A stretch of 27,276 bases of DNA, taken from JAEHDI01 sp035455185 (lineage in GTDB: Bacteria; Acidobacteriota; Terriglobia; Bryobacterales; Bryobacteraceae). Made by a program: the position numbers and the translations under genes. A model generated the notes under the pieces. That model did no database searches, had not been told where the DNA came from, and saw nothing but the letters and a program-made list of their open reading frames with translations. Of the stretch, positions 8,776-17,131 are shown piece after piece. Within the stretch, counting starts at the first letter, position 1, and every line of letters begins with the position of its first letter. The stretch is taken from contig DATIFQ010000117.1 in NCBI GenBank assembly GCA_035455185.1, forward strand, positions 1-27,276, given 5' to 3'.

Positions 8776-8856
8776 GTGGCTATCCGTTCTGGGTTTCTCG
8801 CCTGTTCGATCGCGCTTGTACTTTGCCTTGCCCGACCGGCTTCCGGCCAGGGCTGA
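8776..8856 (+). other. Signal-peptide-coding segment ended by an in-frame TGA, upstream of the beta-barrel gene
   Basis: GTG at 8776 opens a 26-residue reading frame with a textbook signal peptide: MAIRSGFLACSIALV, continuing LCLARPASGQG. AAGGGG at 8763-8768 is spaced 7 bases before it and serves as ribosome binding site. The frame stops at TGA 8854-8856 and is exactly in phase with the downstream beta-barrel protein that opens at the next codon. The simplest reading is one gene, 8776-9843, interrupted by a single nonsense base (for example from CGA or TGG), either true or a sequence error. Confidence 0.6.
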
Positions 8857-9843
8857 GTGGCCGCACGCCAGAGCGCGCCCGTGATTGGCGCGCTATGCAC
8901 GGGATCGTCCCACGGCGCACCGCGAGTGAATCCGAAGCGGCAGCCTTGGTCGATTACTGTCGGTTACCGGTTCCAGCCCTCGTCGCGCCACTTTGTGGGT
9001 ACGGTGGAGCAGAAGCAGCGGGAGCTGAACCACAATCAGATCCAGAACACTTACCACCTGTTCGACGTGTCGGTAACGCGGCAGATGGGACGCCGCTGGG
9101 CCCTGAATGGCAGCCTTCCGATTCTTTACGCGACGCGAAACCAACTGTACGTCCCGCGGGGAGATTTTCGGGTGGCCGGGCTTGGGGACATGACGCTCGG
9201 AGGCCGCGCGTGGTTGTTCCGTCCGCCTACGGAATCCGGGGCGAACGTGGGTATCGGACTTAGCTTGAAGCTGCCGACGGGCGTCTATAACGCCACCGGA
9301 CGCGCGCTGGACCGTCAGGGCAATGAAATCATCGCCACCGCGGATCAGTCGATCCAGGCGGGCGACGGGGGCACAGGATTTGCGCTCGACCTCCAGGCTT
9401 ACAGACCCGCGTGGTACCGCACCATGCTCTATTTTTCGGGCACGTATCTGTTCAATCCCCGGAATACAAACGGCGTGTCAACGTTCCGGACGCGGCCCGG
9501 CGAAGAGGTAATGTCGGTGGCAGACCAGTACCTGTTCCGTGGCGGAGTTTCCCGTGCCGTACCGAAAGTCCGCGGGCTGACGGTGACCTTCGGCGGGCGG
9601 ATCGAGGGCGTGCCCGTGAGGGACGCGCTAGGCAAGAGCGACGGCTTCCGGCGGCCCGGATATGCGATCTCGGCCGATCCCGGTTTCCTTTACTCCACCG
9701 GCTCATATGTGTTCTCGTGCAACGTGCCGTTTGCGTTGGAGCGCAATCGCAGGAAGAGTGTGACCGACTATCAGAACGGTGTGCACGGCGATGCGGCCTT
9801 CGCCGACTACAGTCTAATCCTGGCGGTGAGCAGACGGTTCTGA
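8857..9843 (+). CDS. Beta-barrel-like outer membrane protein (mature part; signal peptide separated by TGA)
   Basis: The body of 328 codons is rich in alternating beta strands with aromatic ends (SITVGYRFQP, FDVSVTRQMGRRWALNGSLPIL, ADPGFLYSTGSYVFSCNVPFAL) and ends in ...SLILAVSRRF with a terminal Phe. This is the usual C-terminal signature of outer-membrane barrels inserted by the Bam complex. The strand pattern resembles putative transporter or phenol-degradation (MetA-like) barrels, but no family can be named. The only start inside this frame after the stop is GTG 8857, which gives a protein with no signal peptide. The signal peptide lies upstream in the same frame, behind TGA 8854-8856, so without readthrough the product could not reach the outer membrane. 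The last 30 bases overlap the end of the convergent DUF4175 gene. Confidence 0.65.
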   Translation: MAARQSAPVIGALCTGSSHGAPRVNPKRQPWSITVGYRFQPSSRHFVGTVEQKQRELNHNQIQNTYHLFDVSVTRQMGRRWALNGSLPILYATRNQLYVPRGDFRVAGLGDMTLGGRAWLFRPPTESGANVGIGLSLKLPTGVYNATGRALDRQGNEIIATADQSIQAGDGGTGFALDLQAYRPAWYRTMLYFSGTYLFNPRNTNGVSTFRTRPGEEVMSVADQYLFRGGVSRAVPKVRGLTVTFGGRIEGVPVRDALGKSDGFRRPGYAISADPGFLYSTGSYVFSCNVPFALERNRRKSVTDYQNGVHGDAAFADYSLILAVSRRF

Positions 9844-12800
9844 CTTCCGGGAACTGAGGCGGCGGAAGTACTCCGCGACGGCATCGCCATAGCCCGGCGG
9901 AACGGGATCAGGCGCCCCAGACCGCACCTGCCCACCCTGCTCTTCATCAAGCTTCCGCCGGAGCCGCAACTCCATTGTCTCCAGCGCGGGCAGAATCCGC
10001 GACGCAATCTCGTCGACGCGCTGCGGATTGAAACGCTGCATCTCGCCGATGATCTCCTCGACGTCTCCAGCGGCCTCGGGGATATCCGAAAGCGACTGCC
10101 GCAGCCGGACGAGATCGCGGAGGCTTTCCCGGAAGACCCGCTCGCCGAGCCGTCCGGGACCGGCGCCGAGACGGCCGCGAAGGCGCTCCACTTCGGCGAG
10201 CGCGCGAGTCGCGTTGCCCTGGCCCGACGGGCCTTGCGCGAGCGCGCCGCGTGCTTCCCTGAGTTCGTCGCGCAGCGCCTCCAGTCCTTTTGTAATCGGC
10301 GCCTCCCGCGGCACCGCCTGCTGGCCGTAACCGCGCCGCAGGAGCTCATTGCCGTACCGCATCCGGAGCGCGAGTTCCTCTTTCTGCATATTGCCGAGAG
10401 CGCGCCGTAGTTTCCCGGCAGCCGCGGGCTGCGAACCGGCGAGGTCACGCGTGGCGTCCTGCATATCGCGTTCCAGACGGGCGAGGTCGTCCATCATTTG
10501 CCGTTTCTCCTCGGCAAGCTGGCGCGACTGCTCAGCCTGTTCCGGTGTCAGCCGCGGGCGCACCATCCGGCCCTCCTGCTCCGGAGCCGGTCCACCGAAA
10601 GCCTGCTGAAGGCGCCCGTCGAACTCGCGCTGCCGCTTGGCGAGATCTTCTGCCATCCGAGCGAGATCGTCCAACTGCCCGGAGCTCTTCTCGCTTCGCA
10701 AGCCGCGCATGAGATCGCGGGCTTCCCGAAGCCGCTCGGCGGCACGGCGCGCTTGAGCGTCGCCACTCCCCTGTGAGCCGCCGGCCTGGCGCATGTCTCG
10801 GGTGGCCTCGCCCAGCCTGCGAGCCGCCTGTTCGAGGCGCTGGTCTCCGGAAGATTGCCCGCTTCCTCTGGAGAGCTGTTCCATGCGTTTCTGGAGCTCC
10901 TCCGCCTCGCGCCGGAGCATCTCTTGCTGCCAGCGCTGCTGGGAGGACTGCTGTGCCTGCCGTTCGCGGCCGGCCAATTCCTGCTGCCTGCGGGCGAGTT
11001 GCTCCAGCCGCTGAAGGGTCTCGTCGACCTCGCGGTTTCTTTGGCTCGCCGACGGCGTCTGCTGGCCGGTCTCGTACTGGTTCTTTTCGGTGTCGAGCTC
11101 GAGGTCAAAAAGGCTCTCGAGTTCGCGCCCCGAGCCTCCGCCCTGGCCGCCACGCTGATTTCCGAACGCAACCTGGATCTGACGAAAGGTAGCTTCTGCG
11201 CGGAGGAGATGCTGGAGCGCTTTCTGCTCCGGAGCAAGCGCGTCTTGCCATCGGGCTCCGCGCAGTTTGCCGGCAGCCTCGTCCATCGCACCGGCGGCCT
11301 TCTCCATATCCGCTGAAAAGCTTTGGAACTCCTGGTTGGTGGATGAAAGCTGGCGGCTCTGCATGCGCCGCGCGAGCGACCGTGCCTGATCGCCCAACGT
11401 CCTCTGCACCTCGGCGAGGAAACGCGCGTTGTCGGCGGGTGATTTTCCGTCGCGTGAACCGTCGCGCAATTGATTCCAAGTCGCGGCAATGATCTCCTTT
11501 TGGCGTTGCGAGATGCGGTTCTCGGCGCCGCCTTCCCCTCCGCCCGAGGACATCTGCTGGGACTGGCTGTACTCACGTTCGAACGGTTGCGCCTCAAGGA
11601 AGTACATGTCCGTCTTCGCCGCGGTACGGGCGTCGCGGGCGGTGGCGTAAAGGGTAACAACGTCGCCCGGAACGAGCCGGTAGTCTTCGAGCGCGATGAC
11701 GGCGGAACCCTCCGCCTGTTTGGCGCCTTTTTGTGCCGGCAGCGGCAGCGTCTTCTCCGGCCCGCCATTGACCGAATAACGCAGCGACATATCCTGGATG
11801 CCGAAGTCATCCTCGGCCTCAACGGCGATGGTGACCTCCTCGATCGGGCTGACCTTGGCATCGCGCCCTGGGCGCACAATGCGAAGCACAGGCTCACTGT
11901 CCTTGCGAGCTTCGATGAAGAAGTCGTCGCTGAGACGGACCAGCTCGCCCTGATCGCGGGCGGCGACGTAATAGTGACCGTTGTTTCGGATGGTGAGCTG
12001 TCCTGAGGACCAGTTCCCTTCCCTCCGATTGAGGTCTGTTCCAGCGGATCCGTCGACAACGAGCAGCCCGCCTTCGAGAGGCCGGTCGGTCTCCGCCGCG
12101 ATTTCAGCGCCGGTGCCCTCCACCGCGCTGAGGTCGCCTCCGGGATCCTCCACTACTGTGCCCTGGCCGGTCCAGTCGGGAAAACGATACGTGACGCGAA
12201 TTCGCTTCACAGAGGGCAGATCTCTGACCGACAGAGTGTGGGTCTTTGATCGAACGCGTCCGGCAGCCGCGTAGTAGTCCACGGTTTCGGGAATACCGGC
12301 AAAGAGGAACTCATACCCGGCGCCGCCTTCCTTGGGAAGCATCGGCGCTTCTTCCCATTTCGAGGCGCTTCGATAGCGGGCGAAGAGCCGCACCTGGGGC
12401 GCATCGAATCCAACGAGACGTGCAGTCACAGCCTGGCTCGCTCCCCGGCGCACGGAACGGTTGCCGGGCTCGATCACGATGTCGTAGAACGGCGAGACGC
12501 CTTCTTTGGATGGTCCGGCCCACAGTAGCGAAGTCCCATAACCGAGGAAGCCGGGTCCGGCCAAGCCCATCCAGAGGAGCATGCCGCCGGCGATCGTAGC
12601 AACCGAGGCGAGGGCCAGTAGCCGCCTCGAAGTCACCACGCGTTTCGGTTCGGCCTGCTCGGCCAGTCGCAAGGTATCGGCAGCTAGAAGGTCGACGAAC
12701 GGTCCCGCTTGCTCGTCCCCGCCGCGCTCGGCCAGTGTCAGCAGGCGCTGGTCGAACTCGGGGAACTTGGTTTCGGCCTCGCGAGCCGCAATACGCCGGT

Positions 12801-13044
12801 TGAGCCGCAGCAGCGGGACCGCGAGACCGAAGGCGGCTGCCAACGCAACGCTCAGGAAGAGCGCAACACGGGCGCCGGACACCACGCGCTCCGCGAACGC
12901 ATAGCCGTTCGCGGCCAGAACGAGCAGAAGGGTCGCAATCAGCGCTACAGCCGCAGCAAGAGCCAGGCCGCGCACCCACGCCGCCATGCGGAGACGAGAC
13001 TCCAACCGTGCCAGGTAAGCGTTGAGTTGGTCCAGCGAGTTCAT
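9814..13044 (-). CDS. DUF4175-type membrane protein with long coiled-coil region
   Basis: The start is ATG 13044, 4 bases inside the BatA-type gene (ATGA overlap), with a strong Shine-Dalgarno (GGAGGGGGA, 13059-13051). The product has 1076 residues. Three hydrophobic segments lie near the N-terminus (about 22-46, 59-79 and 142-163). A beta-rich middle (about 190-480) is followed by a very long Gln/Arg/Glu-rich, coiled-coil-like half (for example LQRLEQLARRQQELAGRERQ) up to about residue 1000. This is the architecture of DUF4175 proteins, which sit at the end of MoxR/DUF58/BatA clusters. It is the last gene of the operon and probably a membrane-anchored scaffold whose large helical domain contacts other members. 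That role is inference; the family itself has no established function. Its 3' end overlaps the opposite-strand barrel gene by 30 bases. Confidence 0.8.
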   Translation of the reverse strand: MNSLDQLNAYLARLESRLRMAAWVRGLALAAAVALIATLLLVLAANGYAFAERVVSGARVALFLSVALAAAFGLAVPLLRLNRRIAAREAETKFPEFDQRLLTLAERGGDEQAGPFVDLLAADTLRLAEQAEPKRVVTSRRLLALASVATIAGGMLLWMGLAGPGFLGYGTSLLWAGPSKEGVSPFYDIVIEPGNRSVRRGASQAVTARLVGFDAPQVRLFARYRSASKWEEAPMLPKEGGAGYEFLFAGIPETVDYYAAAGRVRSKTHTLSVRDLPSVKRIRVTYRFPDWTGQGTVVEDPGGDLSAVEGTGAEIAAETDRPLEGGLLVVDGSAGTDLNRREGNWSSGQLTIRNNGHYYVAARDQGELVRLSDDFFIEARKDSEPVLRIVRPGRDAKVSPIEEVTIAVEAEDDFGIQDMSLRYSVNGGPEKTLPLPAQKGAKQAEGSAVIALEDYRLVPGDVVTLYATARDARTAAKTDMYFLEAQPFEREYSQSQQMSSGGGEGGAENRISQRQKEIIAATWNQLRDGSRDGKSPADNARFLAEVQRTLGDQARSLARRMQSRQLSSTNQEFQSFSADMEKAAGAMDEAAGKLRGARWQDALAPEQKALQHLLRAEATFRQIQVAFGNQRGGQGGGSGRELESLFDLELDTEKNQYETGQQTPSASQRNREVDETLQRLEQLARRQQELAGRERQAQQSSQQRWQQEMLRREAEELQKRMEQLSRGSGQSSGDQRLEQAARRLGEATRDMRQAGGSQGSGDAQARRAAERLREARDLMRGLRSEKSSGQLDDLARMAEDLAKRQREFDGRLQQAFGGPAPEQEGRMVRPRLTPEQAEQSRQLAEEKRQMMDDLARLERDMQDATRDLAGSQPAAAGKLRRALGNMQKEELALRMRYGNELLRRGYGQQAVPREAPITKGLEALRDELREARGALAQGPSGQGNATRALAEVERLRGRLGAGPGRLGERVFRESLRDLVRLRQSLSDIPEAAGDVEEIIGEMQRFNPQRVDEIASRILPALETMELRLRRKLDEEQGGQVRSGAPDPVPPGYGDAVAEYFRRLSSRKSEPSAHRQD

Positions 13045-15044
13045 GCGGTTTCCCCCTCCGGGCCGAGATACCGGCCCGCGACCAGCGACTCCGCGAGCGC
13101 AAGCGCGAGAACAACCAACATCGCGTACCACCAAAGATGCTGCGGCTTGGCCCCTGTCTCATCCTTTCCGCCCCGTGCGGCCGCGCCCTGCCCCGTGCTC
13201 CGCCAGAGTTCGAGCGTTTCGGCCGGGATCATCTCGAAGTCGGACTCGAGCCGGTCGGCGTTTGCAGCGACCAGCGCCGGTCCCCCGCTGCTGTGCCGGA
13301 TTTCGTAGAAACCCTCCCGTGCGAGCGGAACGTCGCGAACGAACGAAGATTCCGATAATTCGAGCATGCGGTTTCCATCGGGCCCGATTACTTCCACCGC
13401 GGCCCGACTTCCGCGAGACGCACTCAGCGGGACGTAGGCGTCCACCGTGAACCCACCGCGTCGTTCTTCAAGGCCCGCGAGATAGTATGCGGTTTGCTCG
13501 ACGAACGGCACAAACGAGGCATGCAACGGGAAATCGTTCGAAATGTTATCGAAGGTGGAGGCAAAGACCAGCACACGGCCGGCGCCCAAAGTCTTCTCGA
13601 ATAGCAGGGGTGTGCGGTCGCTATTGCGTGCCACGACTCGGCCGTCTCCGGCGTCGGCGCGAACGACCTGATAAAACCGGACACCGTCCCAACGGTTGGC
13701 GCGCCGAACGGAGGGATGCCCGGAGTCGAGCCACTCCGCGGTCTGAAAACGCTCGCCGCGGCGGGAGGAGTAACGGGATTCAGCCAGCCCCAAGTCGACC
13801 ACCGGCACCTTGCCTCTCACCGCCGAGGATGGTCCGAGAGCGATCAGGAGCGCACCGCCCCCGCGGACGAAACTTCGGAGCTCGCTTTCGAAGTTCGCGG
13901 GGATCGAAGCGACGTTGGAGAGCACGACGAAACTGTATTTCGACGGTACGACGCCGCCGGACTGCGGCACGGGAACCGCATCGAGAGCGAACGCTGCCTC
14001 GGCCGATGCTTCGAGCGCGGCGCGGAAATAAACCGCCGACCGTGTATCGCTCGGCTCATGGAGGAACAGTACACGGCGCGGGTCGGCCCGCTCGACGGCA
14101 AACAAAAAGCGGTCGTCTGCCGGGAAGGAGTCGGCTGCGTCGATGCGAACCTCGCAACGGCTCATCCCGAAGGGCGCGTCGAGCGACGGAAATTCAACGA
14201 TGGCGCGGCCTCCAACGGGCACTGCGACTCTCTTCGTGTCGAGTACCTTGCCATTAACCACAAGGGAGACCTGGCGCTCGGCGGCCCCGGTTCCGAAGCC
14301 CGCCACGGTGGCCTGGACCCGCGTCCGCTTCGGATCGAAGATCCGGTCAGGGGCGGTGACACTTTCCACCGTCCAGTTCGGCAGCCGCTCCGCGGCCACG
14401 GAGTGAACAGACAGCCGAGAGTCTCCCGGAAGTTGTAGATCGCCGAAGCCCGCGGGCAGCGACGTCTTCTGCATGTCGCTGAAGAGATGGATGTCGAGTG
14501 GCAGCCTGGACGATTGAGCCACCGACCGGAGCGCGCGCACGAGATCGGCATAGGAGCTTCGGGAGTCCGAAGCAGACACAGTCTCGATAGCTGCGCGCAG
14601 TGCGGCCTTATCCGAGGACGGTTCGCCCGCCAGGCGGGCCTGTCCGGCGAACTCGAGCACCTGCGCCGGCGAGCCTGAGGGCAGACCGGCGAGCACCTCT
14701 ACCGCCTTCTGCTTCGCTTCGGTCAGCCGGCTGCCCTGCCGCATGCTGAATGAGCGGTCAATGGCGAGCACGGCCATCCGGCGATCGCCCGTCGTTCCGG
14801 CTACCCCCGGCAGGTACGGCGCGGCGAAGGCCAACACAAGCGCGGCAACGAGGGCCGCCCGCAGGGCGAATAGGAGAAGGTGCTGGAGCCGGCGGTGCAG
14901 GATGGAGCTTTGCGTCCGCCGCTCGAAGAACATCAGCGAGCTGAAGGAAACCGGCTCGCTCTTGTGCTTCTTGAGCAGATGGAACCACACGGGCAGCCCG
15001 AGGGCGACCAGCCCCAGCAGATACCATGGAGTAAGAAAGCCCAT
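13041..15044 (-). CDS. BatA-type membrane protein with VWA domain
   Basis: The 667-residue protein begins with the aerotolerance-regulator N-terminal region (MGFLTPWYLLGLVALGLPVWFH, a first membrane segment, then VSFSSLMFFERR). It has a second segment at about 55-78 and a VWA domain starting AVLAIDRSFSM. The DxSxS metal (MIDAS) motif is complete at residues 96-100, and LDIHLFSDMQ is the later VWA strand. A Gly-rich Rossmann-like region (FVRGGGALLIALG) follows, and a final membrane helix (WYAMLVVLALALAESLVAG) lies near the C-terminus. Bat proteins are envelope proteins thought to be remodelled by MoxR ATPases; the name comes from Bacteroides aerotolerance. Its stop overlaps the DUF4175 start. 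Upstream is the only wide gap of the operon. ATG 15044 is preceded by a two-codon ATG AGC TGA whose stop overlaps it. Confidence 0.85.
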   Translation of the reverse strand: MGFLTPWYLLGLVALGLPVWFHLLKKHKSEPVSFSSLMFFERRTQSSILHRRLQHLLLFALRAALVAALVLAFAAPYLPGVAGTTGDRRMAVLAIDRSFSMRQGSRLTEAKQKAVEVLAGLPSGSPAQVLEFAGQARLAGEPSSDKAALRAAIETVSASDSRSSYADLVRALRSVAQSSRLPLDIHLFSDMQKTSLPAGFGDLQLPGDSRLSVHSVAAERLPNWTVESVTAPDRIFDPKRTRVQATVAGFGTGAAERQVSLVVNGKVLDTKRVAVPVGGRAIVEFPSLDAPFGMSRCEVRIDAADSFPADDRFLFAVERADPRRVLFLHEPSDTRSAVYFRAALEASAEAAFALDAVPVPQSGGVVPSKYSFVVLSNVASIPANFESELRSFVRGGGALLIALGPSSAVRGKVPVVDLGLAESRYSSRRGERFQTAEWLDSGHPSVRRANRWDGVRFYQVVRADAGDGRVVARNSDRTPLLFEKTLGAGRVLVFASTFDNISNDFPLHASFVPFVEQTAYYLAGLEERRGGFTVDAYVPLSASRGSRAAVEVIGPDGNRMLELSESSFVRDVPLAREGFYEIRHSSGGPALVAANADRLESDFEMIPAETLELWRSTGQGAAARGGKDETGAKPQHLWWYAMLVVLALALAESLVAGRYLGPEGETA
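13051..13059 (-). promoter_or_regulatory. Strong ribosome binding site deciding the DUF4175 start
   Basis: On the minus strand GGAGGGGGA lies 6 bases before ATG 13044. The same frame extends 30 codons further upstream without such a site and inside the preceding gene, so the shorter start is chosen. Confidence 0.6.
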
Positions 15045-15082
15045 CAGCTCATCTCAGAATTCTTTCACCACAACTCTGTCTT

Positions 15083-15159
15083 CACCACAGAGGACGCAAA
15101 GGACACAGAAAAAAGATGTTTGCCGATGGCTCTCTGTGGTCTCTGTGCCCCCTGTGGTG
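15083..15159. repeat. Imperfect inverted repeat (hairpin) of the CACCACAG/CACAGA intergenic type
   Basis: Two 27-base arms, 15083-15109 and 15133-15159, are reverse complements at 21 of 27 positions. They are built from short units such as CACCACAG, GGACACAGA, TCTGTG and CTGTGGTG. A 23-base loop separates them. A partial third copy (CACCACAGGTGA, around 15169-15180) and a direct repeat GGTGATGCC (15156 and 15176) lie next to it. The composition differs from the flanking genes. The element fills most of the 152-bp gap between the DUF58 and BatA-type genes and looks like a dispersed intergenic palindrome. It could act as a processing site or attenuator in the operon RNA. Confidence 0.65.
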
Positions 15160-15196
15160 ATGCCTTTTCACCACAGGTGATGCCTTCTACAAACAT

Positions 15197-16084
15197 CTAC
15201 ATCCTCCCTTTCCTCACAACTAGGTACTCGCGGAGGGCTTCGTCGAGAGGCCGGGCCGTGTTCAGCAGAAAGTAGTCGAGGCCAGCGCTCCGGGCCTTCG
15301 TCCGCAGCTCTTCGATGTGCGCGTCGATTTTTTGCCTGTACTCGTTCTGGACGTATTCGGGACTCACCTCCATCGTGTCGCTGGTTTCCATGTCGCGAAG
15401 CAAAACGGGCCGGCCGAATTGCGGGGCAATCTCCTCCGGGTCGAGAACATGAAACAGGATAAGCTCGTTCCCTCGGAAACGCAGCGGCTGAATCGTCGTT
15501 ACAACCTTGTCCGGATCCTCATAGAAGTCCGAGACAACCACCACGAGCCCGGGCCGGTACAGGAACTGCTGAAAATGGAAAAACGGCTTCTCGAAATCCG
15601 TGCGCGTGCCGGCAACAGCCTTATCCAGTGCGTGCAGAAGCCGGCTGAGCTGGCCGTGGCGCGTGGACGGGTTCAGATAATTGCGTACTTCGTCGTCGAA
15701 CACCAGCAGACCGGCCGCGTCGCGCTGGTGATGGGCGAGGTAAAATAGCGATGCCGCCAGGTAACGCGCGTAATCGAGCTTGCTCACGAGATGCGAGCCG
15801 TACGACATGGACGCGCTCGCGTCGAGAAGCAGCGTGAGTCGCGTGTTCGTCTCGCCACGGTACCGCTTGAGGTAGGCGCGCTCGGTTCTGGCAAAGACGT
15901 TCCAATCCACGTGCCGCAGATCGTCGCCCTGCGTGTAGGCGCGGTATTCGGCGAACTCCTGGCTGAATCCGAAGTCGGGGGAACGGTGCAACCCCGCGAT
16001 GAACCCCTCGACCACGGTTTTCGCCACGAGGTCGAGTCCCGAGATGCCGGCCAGAACTTCAGGATCGAGGAGCCGCTGGAACAT
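15197..16084 (-). CDS. DUF58 domain protein (VWA-like)
   Basis: The protein has 295 residues, normal for the short DUF58 form without membrane segments. The family signature is clear: EFAEYRAYTQGDDLRHVDW at residues 43-61, then NVFAR, followed by the VWA-type strand TLLLDASASM with a complete DxSxS site at 88-92. RPGLVVVVSDFYED is the next core strand with a conserved Asp. DUF58 proteins are coded next to MoxR ATPases and are regarded as their partners or substrates. The ATG is 2 bases after the MoxR stop, with GGAG about 8 bases before it, so translation is tightly linked. The gene ends in AAAGGGAGGATGTAG, and a 152-bp repeat-bearing gap then separates it from the BatA-type gene. Confidence 0.92.
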   Translation of the reverse strand: MFQRLLDPEVLAGISGLDLVAKTVVEGFIAGLHRSPDFGFSQEFAEYRAYTQGDDLRHVDWNVFARTERAYLKRYRGETNTRLTLLLDASASMSYGSHLVSKLDYARYLAASLFYLAHHQRDAAGLLVFDDEVRNYLNPSTRHGQLSRLLHALDKAVAGTRTDFEKPFFHFQQFLYRPGLVVVVSDFYEDPDKVVTTIQPLRFRGNELILFHVLDPEEIAPQFGRPVLLRDMETSDTMEVSPEYVQNEYRQKIDAHIEELRTKARSAGLDYFLLNTARPLDEALREYLVVRKGRM

Positions 16085-16086
16085 GG

Positions 16087-17121
16087 TCAGTCTCCACGTG
16101 GAGCCGGTTTCGCATCGAGCAACCGGCGGAGAATGTCGTCCGGCTTGAGGCGGTCGGATTCGGCATAGAAGTTCAACAGGAGCCGGTGCCGGAGCACCGG
16201 CGTCACCAGAGCCGCAACGTCGTCAAACGCCACGTGATAGCGGCGTCGCATCAAAGCGCGCGCCTTGGCGGCCAGGACCAGGAACTGGGCGGCGCGCACG
16301 CTGCCGCCGAAGTTCACGTACTTCCTAACGAAATCCGGCGCGCCGGGGTCGGACGGGCGCGTGGCCCGGACGAGGTCCACCGCGTATCGCGCCACCGACT
16401 CAGCGACCGGAACCATGCGAACAAGCTGCTGAAATCCGACGATCTCCTCCGCGTTCGTGACCGGATCGGCCTGGGCGACGTGGGTCGTGGTCGTCAGATC
16501 GATGACCTGCATCTCTTCGTCTGCCGACAGATAGTCGAGGAGCGTGTTAAACAGAAACCGGTCGAGCTGCGCTTCCGGCAGCGGGTACGTGCCCTCCAGT
16601 TCAATCGGGTTCTGCGTGGCGAGGACAAAGAACGGCCGCGAGATATCGTAATGATTGCCGCGAACGGTAACCGAAAGCTCCTGCATCGCCTCGAGGAGCG
16701 CCGACTGCGTCTTCGGCGGCGTACGGTTGATTTCGTCCGCCAGCAGCACGTTGGCAAAAATCGGCCCCGGCACGAACGTCCAGGTGCGGTGGCCGGTGGC
16801 AGTGTCCTCCTCGATGATGTCCGTGCCCGTGATATCGGACGGCATCAGGTCCGGCGTGAACTGGATGCGCTTGAAAACCAGACCGAGCGTCTGGGCGATC
16901 GTGCGCACCATCAGCGTCTTCGCCGTCCCGGGCAGGCCGGTGATCAGACAGTGTCCGCCAACGAAAAGGGAAATCAGGATCTGGTCGAGCACTTCCTGTT
17001 GCCCCACAATGACTCGCCGCACCTGTGCCAGGATCTCCTCATGCACCTCCTGAAACCGGCTGATCCGTGTTTTCAATTCCGCTGAATCGAGTTGAGTGGT
17101 CAGTGTTGACATTCCGTCCAT
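16087..17121 (-). CDS. MoxR family AAA+ ATPase
   Basis: From ATG 17121 (344 residues; a second ATG at 17112 is also possible) all landmarks of a MoxR ATPase are present. Walker A is GLPGTAKT at 62-69, Walker B is NVLLADE at 124-130, sensor 1 is ATQN at 168-171, and LPEAQLDRF at 181-189 carries the Arg finger region. The typical lid domain follows. MoxR proteins use ATP hydrolysis as chaperones that assemble or activate VWA-domain partners. Here the partners are presumably DUF58 directly downstream and the two membrane VWA proteins of the operon. The open frame continues 183 codons upstream of the chosen start, but that part overlaps the TPR-peptidase gene and has no MoxR sequence. The gap to the preceding gene is 10 bases. 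Confidence 0.95.
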   Translation of the reverse strand: MDGMSTLTTQLDSAELKTRISRFQEVHEEILAQVRRVIVGQQEVLDQILISLFVGGHCLITGLPGTAKTLMVRTIAQTLGLVFKRIQFTPDLMPSDITGTDIIEEDTATGHRTWTFVPGPIFANVLLADEINRTPPKTQSALLEAMQELSVTVRGNHYDISRPFFVLATQNPIELEGTYPLPEAQLDRFLFNTLLDYLSADEEMQVIDLTTTTHVAQADPVTNAEEIVGFQQLVRMVPVAESVARYAVDLVRATRPSDPGAPDFVRKYVNFGGSVRAAQFLVLAAKARALMRRRYHVAFDDVAALVTPVLRHRLLLNFYAESDRLKPDDILRRLLDAKPAPRGD

Positions 17122-17131
17122 CCGCTTTCGC

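Noticed and set aside
8854..8856. TGA as a selenocysteine codon
   Set aside because: It lies at the signal-peptide junction, not at a redox site, and I see no selenoprotein family match. A plain nonsense change or sequence error is simpler.
10548..12059. 503-codon open frame inside the DUF4175 gene
   Set aside because: It is on the same strand in a shifted frame, with Arg/Ser/Pro-rich composition typical of GC-rich shadow frames and no domain.
15064..15186. CRISPR array
   Set aside because: The repeats are short, imperfect and inverted, with no regular spacers and no cas genes.
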